NCBI GenBank assembly: GCA_015523135.1
Contig: WAKY01000113.1
Span: 1-10,160 of the forward strand
Reading direction: 5' to 3'
Length of the DNA stretch: 10,160 nt
Source: Candidatus Aciduliprofundum sp.
GTDB lineage: Archaea > Thermoplasmatota > Thermoplasmata > Thermoplasmatales > Aciduliprofundaceae
Of this stretch, positions 5,893-10,160 are shown one piece after another; the stretch's first letter is position 1, and each line of letters starts with the position of its first letter. A model generated the notes under the pieces. The model saw nothing but the letters and a program-made list of their open reading frames with translations. It had not been told where the DNA came from and ran no database searches. The translations under genes and the position numbers were made by a program.

Positions 5893-5948
5893 ATGCACAG
5901 GAGATTGAGAGTTATGGGGTCAAATGGAGTGAGGTATAGGTAATTAAA

Positions 5949-5956
5949 TTTAAATA
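5949..5956 (+). promoter_or_regulatory. TATA box of the TIR-like/PIN operon
   Basis: TTTAAATA within an A+T-rich block. A start ~26 bases downstream falls near 5979, a few bases before the ATG at 5985, so the message would have almost no leader. Confidence 0.55.
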
Positions 5957-5984
5957 TCATGGTTATAATAAGCAATGGATAAGT

Positions 5985-6482
5985 ATGGAAAAAGTAGCTA
6001 TAATATATCCAATGGGAGATTATACCGCAGCAAATTTAGTCTATAAATTAAAAGCTTTGGCCGAGGGTAAGAATATAAAGATATATACCTCCTCTAAAAA
6101 TAAAAAGAGTGAAGGTAAAGTTATTTCCCCAGAAATAAAATTCAAAGATGTTACTCACGGAATATTAATTGCATATGATGCGAATGAAATTGATGATTTT
6201 ACTAGAAGAGAACTTGATTTTCTTTGTAAAAAAGATATTCCTGTATATATTGTGGTCCCTCATACTGTATCTATTTCTCCGTGTGATAATCTTTTTACTA
6301 TAAAGAAGTATACAAAAGGAGACATAAATTCATTCATGAAGGAAATAGAAGATATCAAAAGATCTTTTGAAAAGAAGATCTCTAAGCCTACAAATAGAGC
6401 AAATATAAATGTATTTTGGGTTCTAATAGGTTTATTGCTTTTATTATTGTTACTTGATTACCTTTCTAAAAAAGGAAAATGA
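5985..6482 (+). CDS. TIR/flavodoxin-fold-like protein with C-terminal membrane anchor, 165 aa
   Basis: Residues 1-95 alternate strand and helix in a Rossmann-like order: VAIIYP at 4-9, the helix AANLVYKLKALAEG, IKIYTSS, then THGILIAYD at 57-65, the helix DDFTRRELDFLCKKD with Glu76, and IPVYIVVP at 85-92. The GILIAYDANEIDDFTRRELDF block resembles the TIR region in which a conserved Glu lies in the helix after the fourth strand, and IPVYIVV resembles the following strand. The call is fold-level only; the key residues are not all clear, and a flavodoxin- or SLOG-like fold is an alternative. Residues ~141-160 (NVFWVLIGLLLLLLLLDYL) are one transmembrane helix, with a short KKGK tail, so it is tail-anchored with the enzyme-like domain probably cytoplasmic. 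Codon use is visibly more A/T-rich than the 1063-5161 operon. It is followed after 27 bases by a PIN gene. TIR proteins often make or consume NAD-derived signals in defence; that is inference here. Confidence 0.55.
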   Translation: MEKVAIIYPMGDYTAANLVYKLKALAEGKNIKIYTSSKNKKSEGKVISPEIKFKDVTHGILIAYDANEIDDFTRRELDFLCKKDIPVYIVVPHTVSISPCDNLFTIKKYTKGDINSFMKEIEDIKRSFEKKISKPTNRANINVFWVLIGLLLLLLLLDYLSKKGK

Positions 6483-6493
6483 ACATATCTTTG

Positions 6494-6504
6494 GGAGGTG
6501 ATCC
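6494..6504 (+). promoter_or_regulatory. Perfect extended Shine-Dalgarno for the PIN gene
   Basis: GGAGGTGATCC is complementary to the whole conserved 3' end of archaeal 16S rRNA. It is five bases before ATG 6510 and decides the start: the in-frame GTG at 6498 lies inside the binding site and cannot be the initiator. Confidence 0.85.
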
Positions 6505-6509
6505 ACTAT

Positions 6510-6980
6510 ATGTCAATTGCTGTCCTAGACACTAATGTCCTGATAGAAATAGAAAAGAGAATGTGGGGTGGAAACAGAGAAGCGGCGATGGAATTGATCA
6601 AATTATTATCATTGAAATATGACGAGTTTTGGATACCATATAGGGTTAGGGGAGAATTTATTCCTTCCAATAGGTATAGTTCTCGAAATAAGAAAAGATA
6701 CTATAAGATTATAGAAAAACTTGGGAATGCTAAATTGTGCCCTGTAAGAGTCAATACCTTTGAGATCGAGAATTTTTTGAGAGAATGGAGCAACATAGAT
6801 GAAGGAGAAACCGATGGAATATTACAAATAAACAAAAGTACATTAGTTAGTGGAATAGCCCGGAATATAATATTCATTTCAAACGATGAGAAAGCTCTAG
6901 AAGTGGCAAAGAAAAACAGTATAGAGACGGAGAATTTTGATGAGTATTTGGAGACATTAATAGAGATGGGATATTATTAG
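6510..6980 (+). CDS. PIN-domain nuclease, 156 aa
   Basis: The PIN acidic residues occur in order: Asp7 in VLDTNVLIEI, Glu49 in YRVRGEF, Glu100/Asp102 in DEGETDGIL, and Asp126 in FISNDEKALEVAKK. PIN domains are Mg/Mn-dependent RNases, often the toxin of VapBC pairs or effectors in defence. Length and topology are typical, with an ~45-residue helical middle (SRNKKRYYKIIEKLG). No VapB-like antitoxin is next to it; its partner by operon position is the membrane-anchored TIR-like protein. ATG 6510 is chosen because of the perfect ribosome binding site just before it. Same A+T-rich codon use as the preceding gene, so the pair was probably acquired together. The target is unknown. Confidence 0.85.
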   Translation: MSIAVLDTNVLIEIEKRMWGGNREAAMELIKLLSLKYDEFWIPYRVRGEFIPSNRYSSRNKKRYYKIIEKLGNAKLCPVRVNTFEIENFLREWSNIDEGETDGILQINKSTLVSGIARNIIFISNDEKALEVAKKNSIETENFDEYLETLIEMGYY

Positions 6981-7042
6981 ACTCTGATTTGTTTATCCTG
7001 TCCCTTCCACAGGTTGCCATTTATGAGACATTTTAAATACCT

Positions 7043-7549
7043 TTAAGATGTTCTCACAAACTCAAAACTCAATCCTGCTAAATTATCTGGCAGCTCACCA
7101 ACACGCCAACCATAAGCGGTAGTTTCGGCGGGGTAATACCAGTTTCCGTTAATCTCTGTATGCCAGTAGAATCCATTATGGGTATGTGTAGGATGTCCAG
7201 TAGTTAGATTTATCCACTGTTCCACATGGCCAGAAGTTCCCAGATTGAAAAATGCAAAACCTCCTTTTAAACCAGCAGTTTTTATTAAACTTAGAAATAA
7301 TATAGAATCATCTAAGCATTCACTAGAGCGGAGTATTAAGGTTTCAACTGGGTATTTTGCTGATGTATCTGTGGAATAATAGGTTCCCGGAATATTGTTT
7401 AAATTCTCAAAGATTTTTCCATTTGATCCATCGGTTATTTTATTTTGCACAAGGCTAAGAAGAGCATCCGCCAGCTCCTCATCCGAGGATGTCACTAACT
7501 TGGATTTTACTGCATTAACTATTTCCTCCATAACTTCATCAGTTACCAC
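7043..7549 (-). CDS. Transglutaminase-like domain, C-terminal half of a frameshifted gene
   Basis: The 168 aa frame contains a transglutaminase-like core: Cys78 in SSECLDDSILFLSLIKTAGL (compare the G-x-C-x-D-x-A-x-L-x-x-x-L-x-R-x-x-G-I pattern), a His in GHVEQWINL (108) or in FYWHTEINGNWYYP (130), and an acidic residue Glu142 in YPAETT where family members usually have Asp. Such domains are cysteine proteases or transamidases, and many archaeal members act on peptides outside or near the membrane. GTG 7549 is not a convincing start: the same frame reads upstream as PGNSQHIEEFKNYV, clearly protein-like and joining the zinc-ribbon frame. Thus this is the second half of the protein starting at 8007, displaced by one base. 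No ribosome binding site is near 7549. Confidence 0.7.
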   Translation of the reverse strand: MVTDEVMEEIVNAVKSKLVTSSDEELADALLSLVQNKITDGSNGKIFENLNNIPGTYYSTDTSAKYPVETLILRSSECLDDSILFLSLIKTAGLKGGFAFFNLGTSGHVEQWINLTTGHPTHTHNGFYWHTEINGNWYYPAETTAYGWRVGELPDNLAGLSFEFVRTS

Positions 7550-8007
7550 ATAATTTTTAAATTCCTCAATATGCTGAGAATTACCTGGGAGATGTGGCTT
7601 TGCTTATACTGAATGTATAAGGATGGATCTATCTCCAGATAAAGCCAATATTTGTTATTTCCATAATTTGTGGTGAAGAATAGAAGCACTATGAATTTCT
7701 CATCTTCAAAGTTTGTAAGATTTTGAAAGCTCCCATAAAGAGTGGTGTAATTACTTTGAAGATTTATATATTGAGCAAGAAGGGAATTATATTCTTGAAC
7801 TTTCTCTAAATAGGATTGATTAAGGGAATTATAATTCATAACAAGAGAATCCTCCATGCCACAATAAGGGCATACCTTAGCATCTGCGGGTATGATCTTT
7901 CCACAATTACCGCAAATTGCCACGTCAGGAGAAACTTGAGCATCACAATAAGAGCAGATGGCTACATCATCAGGAATTTCCATACCACAATGGGAACATA
8001 TCGCCAT
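7543..8007 (-). CDS. Tandem zinc ribbons and coiled coil, N-terminal half of a frameshifted gene
   Basis: Residues 4-49 hold four CxxC knuckles (Cys4/7, 18/21, 32/35, 46/49) separated by DDVAICSYC-type linkers, so two zinc ribbons in tandem. Residues ~58-98 (SLNQSYLEKVQEYNSLLAQY and on) look like a coiled coil, and FIVLLFFTTNYGNNKYWLYLEID is a beta-rich start of the next domain. After HISQ the frame becomes un-protein-like and stops at MW. Adding one base to the CCC run at 7587-7589 gives HISPGNSQHIEEFKNYVVTD..., continuous with the transglutaminase-like frame and a 321 aa protein. ATG 8007 lies ~26 bases after a TATA palindrome, so the message is probably leaderless. Confidence 0.75.
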   Translation of the reverse strand: MAICSHCGMEIPDDVAICSYCDAQVSPDVAICGNCGKIIPADAKVCPYCGMEDSLVMNYNSLNQSYLEKVQEYNSLLAQYINLQSNYTTLYGSFQNLTNFEDEKFIVLLFFTTNYGNNKYWLYLEIDPSLYIQYKQSHISQVILSILRNLKIMW

Positions 8008-8027
8008 AGAAAAACCATGTTTAAAGG

Positions 8028-8037
8028 TTTATATAAA
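8028..8037 (-). promoter_or_regulatory. TATA box (palindromic) of the zinc-ribbon/transglutaminase gene
   Basis: TTTATATAAA reads the same on both strands. For the minus strand its centre is ~26 bases before ATG 8007, which supports a leaderless start there. Confidence 0.65.
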
Positions 8038-8047
8038 CATTTATTCC

Positions 8048-8227
8048 TTAGGATTTGACTGCAAGGATAAGCAACCACCCACCAAATAGCCAGAATCCGA
8101 GGAGCACAGCAACACCATACTCCAAACCTTCTTTAAATCCAGTTGTCCAGAGCCAGAAAAGTCCGGCTGCGAAAGAATGAAAGAGGAGAAGCAATGCAAT
8201 CCAAAGAAGAAGAGTTCTAAGATTCAT
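8048..8227 (-). CDS. Small two-helix membrane protein, 59 aa
   Basis: A short frame starting MNLRTLLLWIALLLLFHSFA and ending in VKS. Two hydrophobic helices are clear, ~4-27 and ~36-56, joined by a TTGFKEGLEYG loop; aromatic residues (Trp 9, 25, 27, 46, 51) lie at the membrane borders. AAGGAGAAAGA just before ATG 8227 is a good ribosome binding site, and the ATG overlaps the stop of the preceding 27-codon frame as ATGA, so it is probably cotranslated with that peptide and the regulator at 8311-8901. It may be a signal-transducing or immunity-type membrane partner of the regulator; function unknown. Confidence 0.7.
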   Translation of the reverse strand: MNLRTLLLWIALLLLFHSFAAGLFWLWTTGFKEGLEYGVAVLLGFWLFGGWLLILAVKS

Positions 8228-8307
8228 TCTTTCTCCTTCTCATCTTCCAGATATTTGATTTTGAGTCCTTTCTTCTCTTCCATCTCCATAAGCTCTAGGC
8301 CTCTCAC
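8224..8307 (-). CDS. Very small charged peptide, 27 aa (or 21 aa from ATG 8289)
   Basis: A frame starting three bases after the regulator's TAG: GTG at 8307 gives MRGLELMEMEEKKGLKIKYL followed by EDEKEKE; ATG at 8289 gives the last 21 residues. It ends in a 4-base ATGA overlap with the membrane-protein gene. The even spacing of stop, start and overlap suggests a translated link rather than chance, but neither start has a strong ribosome binding site. It is highly charged with no motif. It could alternatively be a non-functional connector. Confidence 0.45.
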   Translation of the reverse strand: MRGLELMEMEEKKGLKIKYLEDEKEKE

Positions 8308-8310
8308 ATT

Positions 8311-8901
8311 CTACTTCTTCTTTCCATTCTCTCTCTCGGCTTTCTCTCCATCAACAATTATTAGATGCTCCTCTTGGGCCTTTTTGAGGAGGTCTCTCCT
8401 GAGCTTTGGATGAGACCAGATAAAGTTAATGTGCTCACAATCAAAAGAACCGCAAGCCTCGCAATAGAGGTACATTTTATTCCCCCTTATGTTCACATCA
8501 ACATCCACATACCTCACAGTACCATCTGGAAGGTAATCAGTAATTCTAATTACATTCTCATAGGTGTTAAAATGCACCATTGCCCGCATATTTTTGAACT
8601 TCTCTTTCCAGTCGGGATGCATCTCCGTTCTCCCAGCTGCAATGTCCTCAGCCTCTTTAATCTTCTCTGCCACAGCTCTACCTTTTTCTGTGAGCGAAAC
8701 ATAGATAGATTTTCTTCCCTCGGTACTCTCTTTCACTTCCACTAATCCGTCCTCTTCCATCTTCTTTATCACATTTTTGAATGCATAGTAGTTCCTGTTG
8801 GACTTGTATAGCTTCGTTATTAGAACGGGCTGATCCTCCTCAAGAAGCTTCAAAAGTATGTCTTTGGCGTATTTTTCATCAAGGCTCTTTAATCCGTTCA
8901 C
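8311..8901 (-). CDS. Winged-helix regulator with C-terminal zinc cluster, 196 aa
   Basis: Residues ~8-85 have the order of a winged helix of the MarR/ArsR type: helix KYAKDILLKLLEED, VLITKLYKSNRNYYAFKNVIKKMEEDGLVEV (recognition region and turn), wing ESTEGRKSIYVSLTEKG and the closing helix RAVAEKIKEAEDI. Residues ~108-145 form a beta-rich domain (VIRITDYLPDGTVRYVDVDV, NKMYLYCE). Cys147, Cys150, Cys155 and His157 (CEACGSFDCEH) are a C-x2-C-x4-C-x-H zinc site, followed by the helix SHPKLRRDLLKKAQEE. The start is GTG 8901, ~26 bases after a TATA-like element (TTATTATT on the minus strand), so leaderless. It heads an operon with a small peptide and a membrane protein and faces the zinc-finger/integrase operon across strong palindromes, so it is likely an autorepressor; the inducer is unknown. 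Confidence 0.75.
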   Translation of the reverse strand: MNGLKSLDEKYAKDILLKLLEEDQPVLITKLYKSNRNYYAFKNVIKKMEEDGLVEVKESTEGRKSIYVSLTEKGRAVAEKIKEAEDIAAGRTEMHPDWKEKFKNMRAMVHFNTYENVIRITDYLPDGTVRYVDVDVNIRGNKMYLYCEACGSFDCEHINFIWSHPKLRRDLLKKAQEEHLIIVDGEKAERENGKKK

Positions 8902-8908
8902 ATATGTG

Positions 8909-8926
8909 TATTGTCAATTGGCAATA
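8909..8926. promoter_or_regulatory. Operator 1: near-perfect 18-base palindrome
   Basis: TATTGTCAATTGGCAATA matches its reverse complement at all but one symmetric pair of positions. It lies between the minus-strand TATA-like element and GTG 8901, overlapping the expected transcription start, a classic place for a repressor to act on the regulator's own gene. Confidence 0.65.
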
Positions 8927-8930
8927 ATAA
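8923..8930 (-). promoter_or_regulatory. TATA-like element of the regulator gene
   Basis: TTATTATT on the minus strand, centred ~26 bases before the GTG start at 8901. It is weaker than the other TATA boxes here. Confidence 0.45.
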
Positions 8931-8934
8931 CTTT

Positions 8935-8956
8935 TTGGTAAATTTACATTTACCAA
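8935..8956. promoter_or_regulatory. Operator 2: 9-base inverted repeat, 4-base spacer
   Basis: TTGGTAAAT and ATTTACCAA are perfect arms around TTAC. It lies between the two divergent TATA elements and can control both directions. Its arms differ in sequence from operator 1, so it may bind a different protein. Confidence 0.65.
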
Positions 8957-8972
8957 TTACTAAATGAAAATA

Positions 8973-8980
8973 TTTATATA
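8973..8980 (+). promoter_or_regulatory. TATA box of the zinc-finger/integrase operon
   Basis: TTTATATA in an A+T-rich block; transcription is expected near 9002, giving a ~30-base leader before ATG 9033. Confidence 0.65.
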
Positions 8981-9000
8981 CTCAAAAATCTATTACTACT

Positions 9001-9014
9001 TGACAAATGACAAA
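9001..9014 (+). repeat. Direct repeat TGACAAA x2 at the expected transcription start
   Basis: Two TGACAAA units lie side by side, immediately followed by TAAAATG. The half-sites resemble the TTGTCA/TTGGCA elements of operator 1, so they may be further regulator contacts. Confidence 0.45.
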
Positions 9015-9032
9015 TAAAATGAAGTGAGATTA

Positions 9033-9200
9033 ATGAGAAGTGGAAGAGCTGAGTTGTGGGCTCATTTTCGCCCGTGCTATCAAGACCGCTCTGGGAAGTA
9101 CTATAGATGCGTGTATTGTGGAGAGATAGTGCATTCCTCTGAGCGAAGAAATCACCTCAGGTATTATCACCCCGAAATTTGGGAGAAGATGAGGGGATAA
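9033..9200 (+). CDS. Small BED/C2H2-like zinc-finger protein, 55 aa
   Basis: The frame from ATG 9033 starts MRSGRAELWAHFRPCYQDRS and contains CVYCGEIVHSSERRNHLRYY: Cys26-x2-Cys29, His41 and His46 form a C2H2 finger. The preceding W-A-H-F and the aromatic KYYR before the cysteines fit the BED-type pattern (W-x-x-F ... C-x-x-C ... L-x-x-H). It ends HPEIWEKMRG, with the stop at 9198-9200; the integrase ATG follows two bases later, so the two are cotranslated. A purine-rich GAAGTGAG precedes the start. A DNA-binding accessory to the integrase, like a small excisionase, is a reasonable inference. A zinc-finger protein of this size before an integrase is not one I can name. Confidence 0.75.
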   Translation: MRSGRAELWAHFRPCYQDRSGKYYRCVYCGEIVHSSERRNHLRYYHPEIWEKMRG

Positions 9201-9202
9201 AA

Positions 9203-10123
9203 ATGAGAGAGCGTGAATTCAAAGTATGGATGAGGCGCCAGCGGGATACTTATTCTGCAAGCACGGTGAAGAAGACCGTGAGCCATGTTAAGTATATAGA
9301 AGCAAAGCTTGAGTTAAACCTTGATACTGCCACGATTGAAGAAATCTCAGACAGGCTCTACGATTTGATGGAGAGCGGGTTTAGTGTAGACACTTTAAAT
9401 AGCTGGATAAAATCTCTCAATCGCTATCTTGTTTTTTTGGGTAGTGAAACCAAGCTCAAGAGATTCAAGCAAACTGAGAACGAGGATGAGTACTTCTATG
9501 TGCCCACAGATGAAGAGAAAAATGCGATTCTCTCTGTGACTTGGACTCATTTAGAAGCGAATGCTAGGAACAGGGCATTTTTGAGCCTTTTATTTGCCAC
9601 GGGGTTGAGGGTTGGAGAAGCAATAGCGCTAAACTGGAGCGATATAGACATCTCGGATACATCAATGCCACTCGTCTATGTGCGCCACGGCAAGGGAGAG
9701 AAAAAGAGGTATGTGCCTTTGCCCCCGAATGTTCTGAAACTCATCATAGATTACAGAGATAAGTATAGGTTAAAGACGGATGCAAATGCGATTTTCACCA
9801 CGCCAAGGGGCAGAATATCGCATGCTTTTGCAAGGAAGATTTGCAAGGATGCTGGAATTAAAGCTGGAGTTCCACAATTTCATTGCCACGCAGCCCGCCA
9901 TTGGAGAGCTATAACTTGGTTGAAAGAGGAAGTGAATCTTGAGACCATTCGCAGGCTCTTGGGGCACAAGCACTTGAAAACCACGCAGAGATACTTGCGG
10001 AGATTGCAAATGGAATGGAGCTTGGAGGAGATTAAGAGGAAGGATAAGGTGTTCGGATCCTGGCAGGATTTGGATTCCGAGTATTTAAAGAGGTTAAGAG
10101 GTGGTGAATTATGGAGTCCGTAA
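9203..10123 (+). CDS. Tyrosine recombinase (integrase), archaeal XerA-like, 306 aa
   Basis: A full-length phage-integrase-family recombinase. Numbering from ATG 9203: N-terminal core-binding helices to about residue 90, then the catalytic domain with Arg136 (ATGLRVGEA), Lys164 (VRHGKGEKKR), His229-x-x-Arg232 (CHAARHW), His255 (LLGHKHLKTT) and the nucleophile Tyr264 (TTQRYLRRL). All catalytic residues are present, so it is probably active. The frame also contains TTG 9179, but ATG 9203, two bases after the zinc-finger gene's stop with GAGGGGAT just upstream, is preferred. It would join or cut attachment sites for the element or resolve dimers. No tRNA gene or attachment repeat is visible in the window, so the target is unknown. 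The C-terminus carries ~40 residues beyond the Tyr. The next gene overlaps it by 13 bases. Confidence 0.95.
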   Translation: MREREFKVWMRRQRDTYSASTVKKTVSHVKYIEAKLELNLDTATIEEISDRLYDLMESGFSVDTLNSWIKSLNRYLVFLGSETKLKRFKQTENEDEYFYVPTDEEKNAILSVTWTHLEANARNRAFLSLLFATGLRVGEAIALNWSDIDISDTSMPLVYVRHGKGEKKRYVPLPPNVLKLIIDYRDKYRLKTDANAIFTTPRGRISHAFARKICKDAGIKAGVPQFHCHAARHWRAITWLKEEVNLETIRRLLGHKHLKTTQRYLRRLQMEWSLEEIKRKDKVFGSWQDLDSEYLKRLRGGELWSP

Positions 10124-10160
10124 AATACGAGAAATCAGAAAGTAGAGAGGTAGCGAATCA
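10111..10160 (+). CDS. Start of an unidentified gene overlapping the integrase end (partial)
   Basis: ATG 10111 is preceded by GAGGTGGTGA, a good ribosome binding site encoded within the last integrase codons. Only MESVKYEKSESREVAN is visible. It is in another frame than the integrase and shares 13 bases with it, so it is coupled. No function can be given. Confidence 0.6.
   Translation, partial: MESVKYEKSESREVAN

Noticed and set aside
5544..5939. Plus-strand frame of 131 codons over the zinc-ribbon gene and the G-rich tract
   Set aside because: Mostly antisense to the zinc-ribbon gene; the rest is a low-complexity Gly/Glu/Arg product of G runs, with no ribosome binding site.
6498..6509. GTG 6498 as the PIN gene start
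   Set aside because: It lies inside the perfect Shine-Dalgarno; ATG 6510 is correctly spaced.
6510..6980. Classical VapBC toxin-antitoxin pair
   Set aside because: The upstream partner is a membrane-anchored Rossmann-like protein, not a small AbrB/RHH/MazE-type antitoxin, and no small antitoxin frame overlaps the PIN gene.
6997..7013. CCTGT/ACAGG hairpin between the PIN and transglutaminase-like genes
   Set aside because: Only five base pairs and no oligo-T follows, so a terminator is not supported.
8177..8413. Plus-strand Ser/Phe-rich frame over the regulator operon
   Set aside because: Antisense of the minus-strand regulator, peptide and membrane-protein genes, with low-complexity composition.
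9179..9202. TTG 9179 as the integrase start
   Set aside because: It overlaps the zinc-finger gene and has no better ribosome binding site; ATG 9203 follows directly after that gene's stop.
1..10160. CRISPR arrays, tRNA or rRNA genes and insertion sequences
   Set aside because: No regularly spaced repeats, no cloverleaf-like conserved arms, no rRNA cores and no transposase motifs were seen on either strand.

Overview
The window looks like part of an integrated mobile element (provirus or plasmid island) in an archaeon. The evidence is archaeal-style TATA boxes about 26 bases upstream of several starts, some apparently leaderless genes and others with strong GGAGGTGATCC-type ribosome binding sites, heavy AGG/AGA/ATA codon use, many CPYCG zinc-ribbon proteins, and an archaeal-type tyrosine recombinase. 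A Euryarchaeote of the Thermoplasmata/Aciduliprofundum kind would fit, but this is inferred from style alone, not from a database match.

Layout. (1) 1-645: the 3' end of a gene for a large, probably exposed protein with a PKD/Ig-like C-terminal domain. (2) 646-1062: a 417-base non-coding stretch with two TATA boxes and two short palindromes. (3) 1063-5161: a tightly coupled seven-gene plus-strand operon. It encodes an ArdC-like zincin metallopeptidase, two tandem paralogous small helical proteins (47 and 66 aa), a ~105 aa unknown that appears to start at AUA, a SWIM zinc-finger protein, a Cas4/RecB-like PD-(D/E)XK nuclease with a four-cysteine Fe-S signature, and a ~121 aa unknown. The pattern of 4-base overlaps and embedded Shine-Dalgarno sites says these are made together; a DNA-processing or host-defence-evasion role is the natural inference. 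(4) 5288-5720 (minus): a zinc-ribbon protein whose C-terminal part lies in a shifted frame. (5) 5839-5892: a G-run cluster. (6) 5985-6980 (plus): a visibly A+T-rich pair, a tail-anchored TIR/flavodoxin-fold-like protein and a PIN-domain nuclease, which could be a small defence unit. (7) 7043-8007 (minus): a double-zinc-ribbon/transglutaminase-like protein split by a one-base frameshift in a C run. (8) 8048-8901 (minus): a winged-helix regulator with a zinc cluster, a 27 aa peptide and a 59 aa two-helix membrane protein, apparently one operon. (9) 8902-9032: a compact divergent promoter with two strong palindromes. (10) 9033-10160 (plus): a BED-like small zinc finger, a complete tyrosine recombinase and the first codons of an overlapping gene that runs off the window.

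How it may work together (inference). The wHTH regulator probably controls its own operon and the divergent zinc-finger/integrase operon through the palindromes between them. The large operon would supply replication, recombination or anti-defence functions. The TIR-like/PIN pair with its two flanking damaged zinc-ribbon genes looks like accessory cargo. Several genes here are too small for routine calling (2319-2462, 8048-8227, 8224-8307, 9033-9200) and are described below.
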